Positions 7,000 to 8,133 of a stretch of 8,133 nt of DNA are shown here, piece by piece. The translations under genes were made by a program, and so were the position numbers. Position 1 is the first letter of the stretch, and each line of letters opens with the position of its first letter. The notes under the pieces are model-generated. The model was not told the origin of the DNA. It saw only the letters and a program-made list of their open reading frames with translations, and made no database searches. Location of the stretch: NCBI GenBank assembly GCA_937983475.1, contig CALJZV010000322.1, positions 1 to 8,133 of the forward strand, written 5' to 3'. Origin of the DNA: an uncultured Verrucomicrobiales bacterium. Lineage in GTDB: Bacteria; Verrucomicrobiota; Verrucomicrobiia; Limisphaerales; JACDHS01.

Positions 7000-7794
7000 C
7001 TACACGGCAATTGGCGCTTTGATGCCCGGATGCGGGTCGTAGCCGACCAGTTCAAAGTCCTCGAACTTGAAGTCTTTCAATTCCCTGACAGCCGGGTTGA
7101 TTTTCATTTGCGGCAAAGGGCGCGGCTCGCGGGTGAGTTGCAGTTTTGCCTGCTCCAGATGGTTGGCGTAGAGATGCAAATCGCCAAAGGTGTGAACGAA
7201 GGTGCCGGGCTTCAGGCCGCAAACCTGGGCGACCATCATCGTGAGCAGCGCGTAGGAGGCGATGTTGAATGGCACGCCGAGGAACAGGTCGGCGCTGCGT
7301 TGGTAAAGCTGGCAGCTCAACTCGCCGTCCTGGACGAAAAATTGAAAGAGCGTGTGGCACGGCGGCAGCGCCATCTTGTCGAGTTCGCCCGGATTCCAGG
7401 CGCTCACAATCAACCGGCGGCTGTCGGGATTGCGGCGGATTTCCCCGATGAGCCAGTCTATTTGATTGATGGAACGGCCGTCCGCCGTGCGCCAGTCGCA
7501 CCATTGCGCGCCATAAACACGGCCCAGATTGCCTTCGGCGTCGGCCCACTCATCCCAGATCGTCACGCCGCGCTCATTGAGATATTTGACATTGGTGTCG
7601 CCTCGCAAGAACCAGAGCAGTTCGTGGATGATGGATTTGAGATGCAGCTTCTTGGTTGTCAGCAACGGAAAGCCTTCGGCCAGCGGAAAACGGGCCTGCG
7701 CCCCGAAGACGGAATACGTGCCGGTGCCGGTGCGGTCGGGCTTGAACTTGCCTTGTTCGAGAACGAGCCGAAGAAGTTGATGATACTGGAGCAT
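7000..7794 (-). CDS. thyA: Thymidylate synthase, ThyA type
   Basis: The product is 264 aa, the same length as E. coli ThyA, and its residues fall at the same numbers. It methylates dUMP to dTMP with 5,10-methylene-tetrahydrofolate, releasing dihydrofolate in the cytoplasm. The visible active-site residues are R21 in PDRTGTGT, the catalytic C146 in LPPCHTLFQFFV, R126 and R127 in DSRRLIVSAWNP binding the dUMP phosphate, and QRSADLFLGVPFNIASYA with D169 and N177. H207 and Y209 are in GDLHLYANH. It ends with TAG at 7000-7002, 3 nt before folA, which recycles its dihydrofolate product, so the two form one transcription unit. The start ATG at 7792-7794 has no visible Shine-Dalgarno site and lies 15 nt after the upstream membrane-protein gene. 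Confidence 0.99.
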   Translation of the reverse strand: MLQYHQLLRLVLEQGKFKPDRTGTGTYSVFGAQARFPLAEGFPLLTTKKLHLKSIIHELLWFLRGDTNVKYLNERGVTIWDEWADAEGNLGRVYGAQWCDWRTADGRSINQIDWLIGEIRRNPDSRRLIVSAWNPGELDKMALPPCHTLFQFFVQDGELSCQLYQRSADLFLGVPFNIASYALLTMMVAQVCGLKPGTFVHTFGDLHLYANHLEQAKLQLTREPRPLPQMKINPAVRELKDFKFEDFELVGYDPHPGIKAPIAV

Positions 7795-7809
7795 AGGCGC
7801 GCTGAGGTT

Positions 7810-8133
7810 TTAGGATACCGGCGTGGTCTCGCCAAGTTTTTCCGCCGGTTCGTCCTTTTTGGCGAACGGCTGGGAGGGCGCTTCTTTCCGCTTAAGTTTG
7901 GTCAACTGGCACTTCTTGCCGACGTCATCGAGCAGAAGGGAAATCACCCGTTGCAGGTCGCGCTGCTCCTGTTCCATGAACCAGGCAAAAATCGGCAGGC
8001 TCAACAGAATGAGCCACAGCCAGGGCACCTCGCTCCGGACAAACCCGATCACCAGCAACTCGAAGGCCACCGCCGCGCCGAAAAAAACCTTCGCGGGCAG
8101 CGACCAGGTGGTGCGCAGGCGGCACCGGAACAA
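7810..8133 (-). CDS. Partial hypothetical membrane protein with two transmembrane segments, N-terminus beyond the window
   Basis: This is the C-terminal 107 residues of a frame that is open to the right edge, ending with TAA at 7810-7812. The first visible codon is TTG and nothing marks a real start, so the N-terminus is probably outside the window. Two hydrophobic segments lie at about residues 17-33 (VFFGAAVAFELLVIGFV) and 36-53 (VPWLWLILLSLPIFAWF), joined by a very short turn, so the protein probably forms a membrane hairpin. A charged tail follows, about 50 residues long, rich in Lys, Glu and Gln. Its first part (EQEQRDLQRVISLLLDDVGKK) is likely helical and may coil; the rest, rich in Pro and Lys, looks disordered. 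I do not recognise the family. It sits 15 nt upstream of thyA, so it is probably co-transcribed with thyA-folA; a functional link is not shown. Confidence 0.75.
   Translation of the reverse strand: MFRCRLRTTWSLPAKVFFGAAVAFELLVIGFVRSEVPWLWLILLSLPIFAWFMEQEQRDLQRVISLLLDDVGKKCQLTKLKRKEAPSQPFAKKDEPAEKLGETTPVS

Overview
The window reads as a stretch of a GC-rich bacterial chromosome, most likely Verrucomicrobiota (a Pedosphaera/Limisphaerales-like or related lineage of the Planctomycetota-Verrucomicrobiota group). The reasons are a planctomycete-type cytochrome protein (PSCyt1/PSCyt2/PSD1 architecture), a secreted GHL10 (DUF187-type) glycoside hydrolase-like protein with stacked Ig-like modules and a STNLTFW...FYRLRR-type C-terminus, and a scarcity of strong Shine-Dalgarno sites. 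The taxon is inferred from protein style; there is no rRNA or marker phylogeny here.

All six genes lie on the minus strand, so transcription runs from right to left. At the right edge (7810-8133) is the C-terminal part of a small protein with two membrane segments. It is followed after 15 nt by thyA (7000-7794, thymidylate synthase) and after 3 nt by folA (6514-6996, dihydrofolate reductase). These two form the classic dTMP-synthesis pair: ThyA turns dUMP into dTMP and oxidises methylene-tetrahydrofolate to dihydrofolate, and FolA regenerates tetrahydrofolate.

After a 113-nt gap comes an exported alpha/beta hydrolase (5417-6400), and 57 nt later a large exported multidomain GHL10 protein (2459-5359). 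A 262-nt AT-richer gap (2197-2458) separates this from a PSCyt1-DUF1549-discoidin-DUF1553 protein (1-2196), which runs off the left edge. The three exported proteins plausibly serve polymer breakdown outside the cytoplasm (an esterase, a glycoside hydrolase-like enzyme with binding modules, and a haem/discoidin protein). That link rests only on adjacency and domain content.

I saw no tRNA, rRNA, CRISPR array, insertion sequence or integrase. No clearly unprecedented system is visible. The most unusual points are the discoidin-like insert inside the cytochrome protein, the domain stacking of the GHL10 protein, and the exported-enzyme cluster behind the housekeeping thyA-folA pair.
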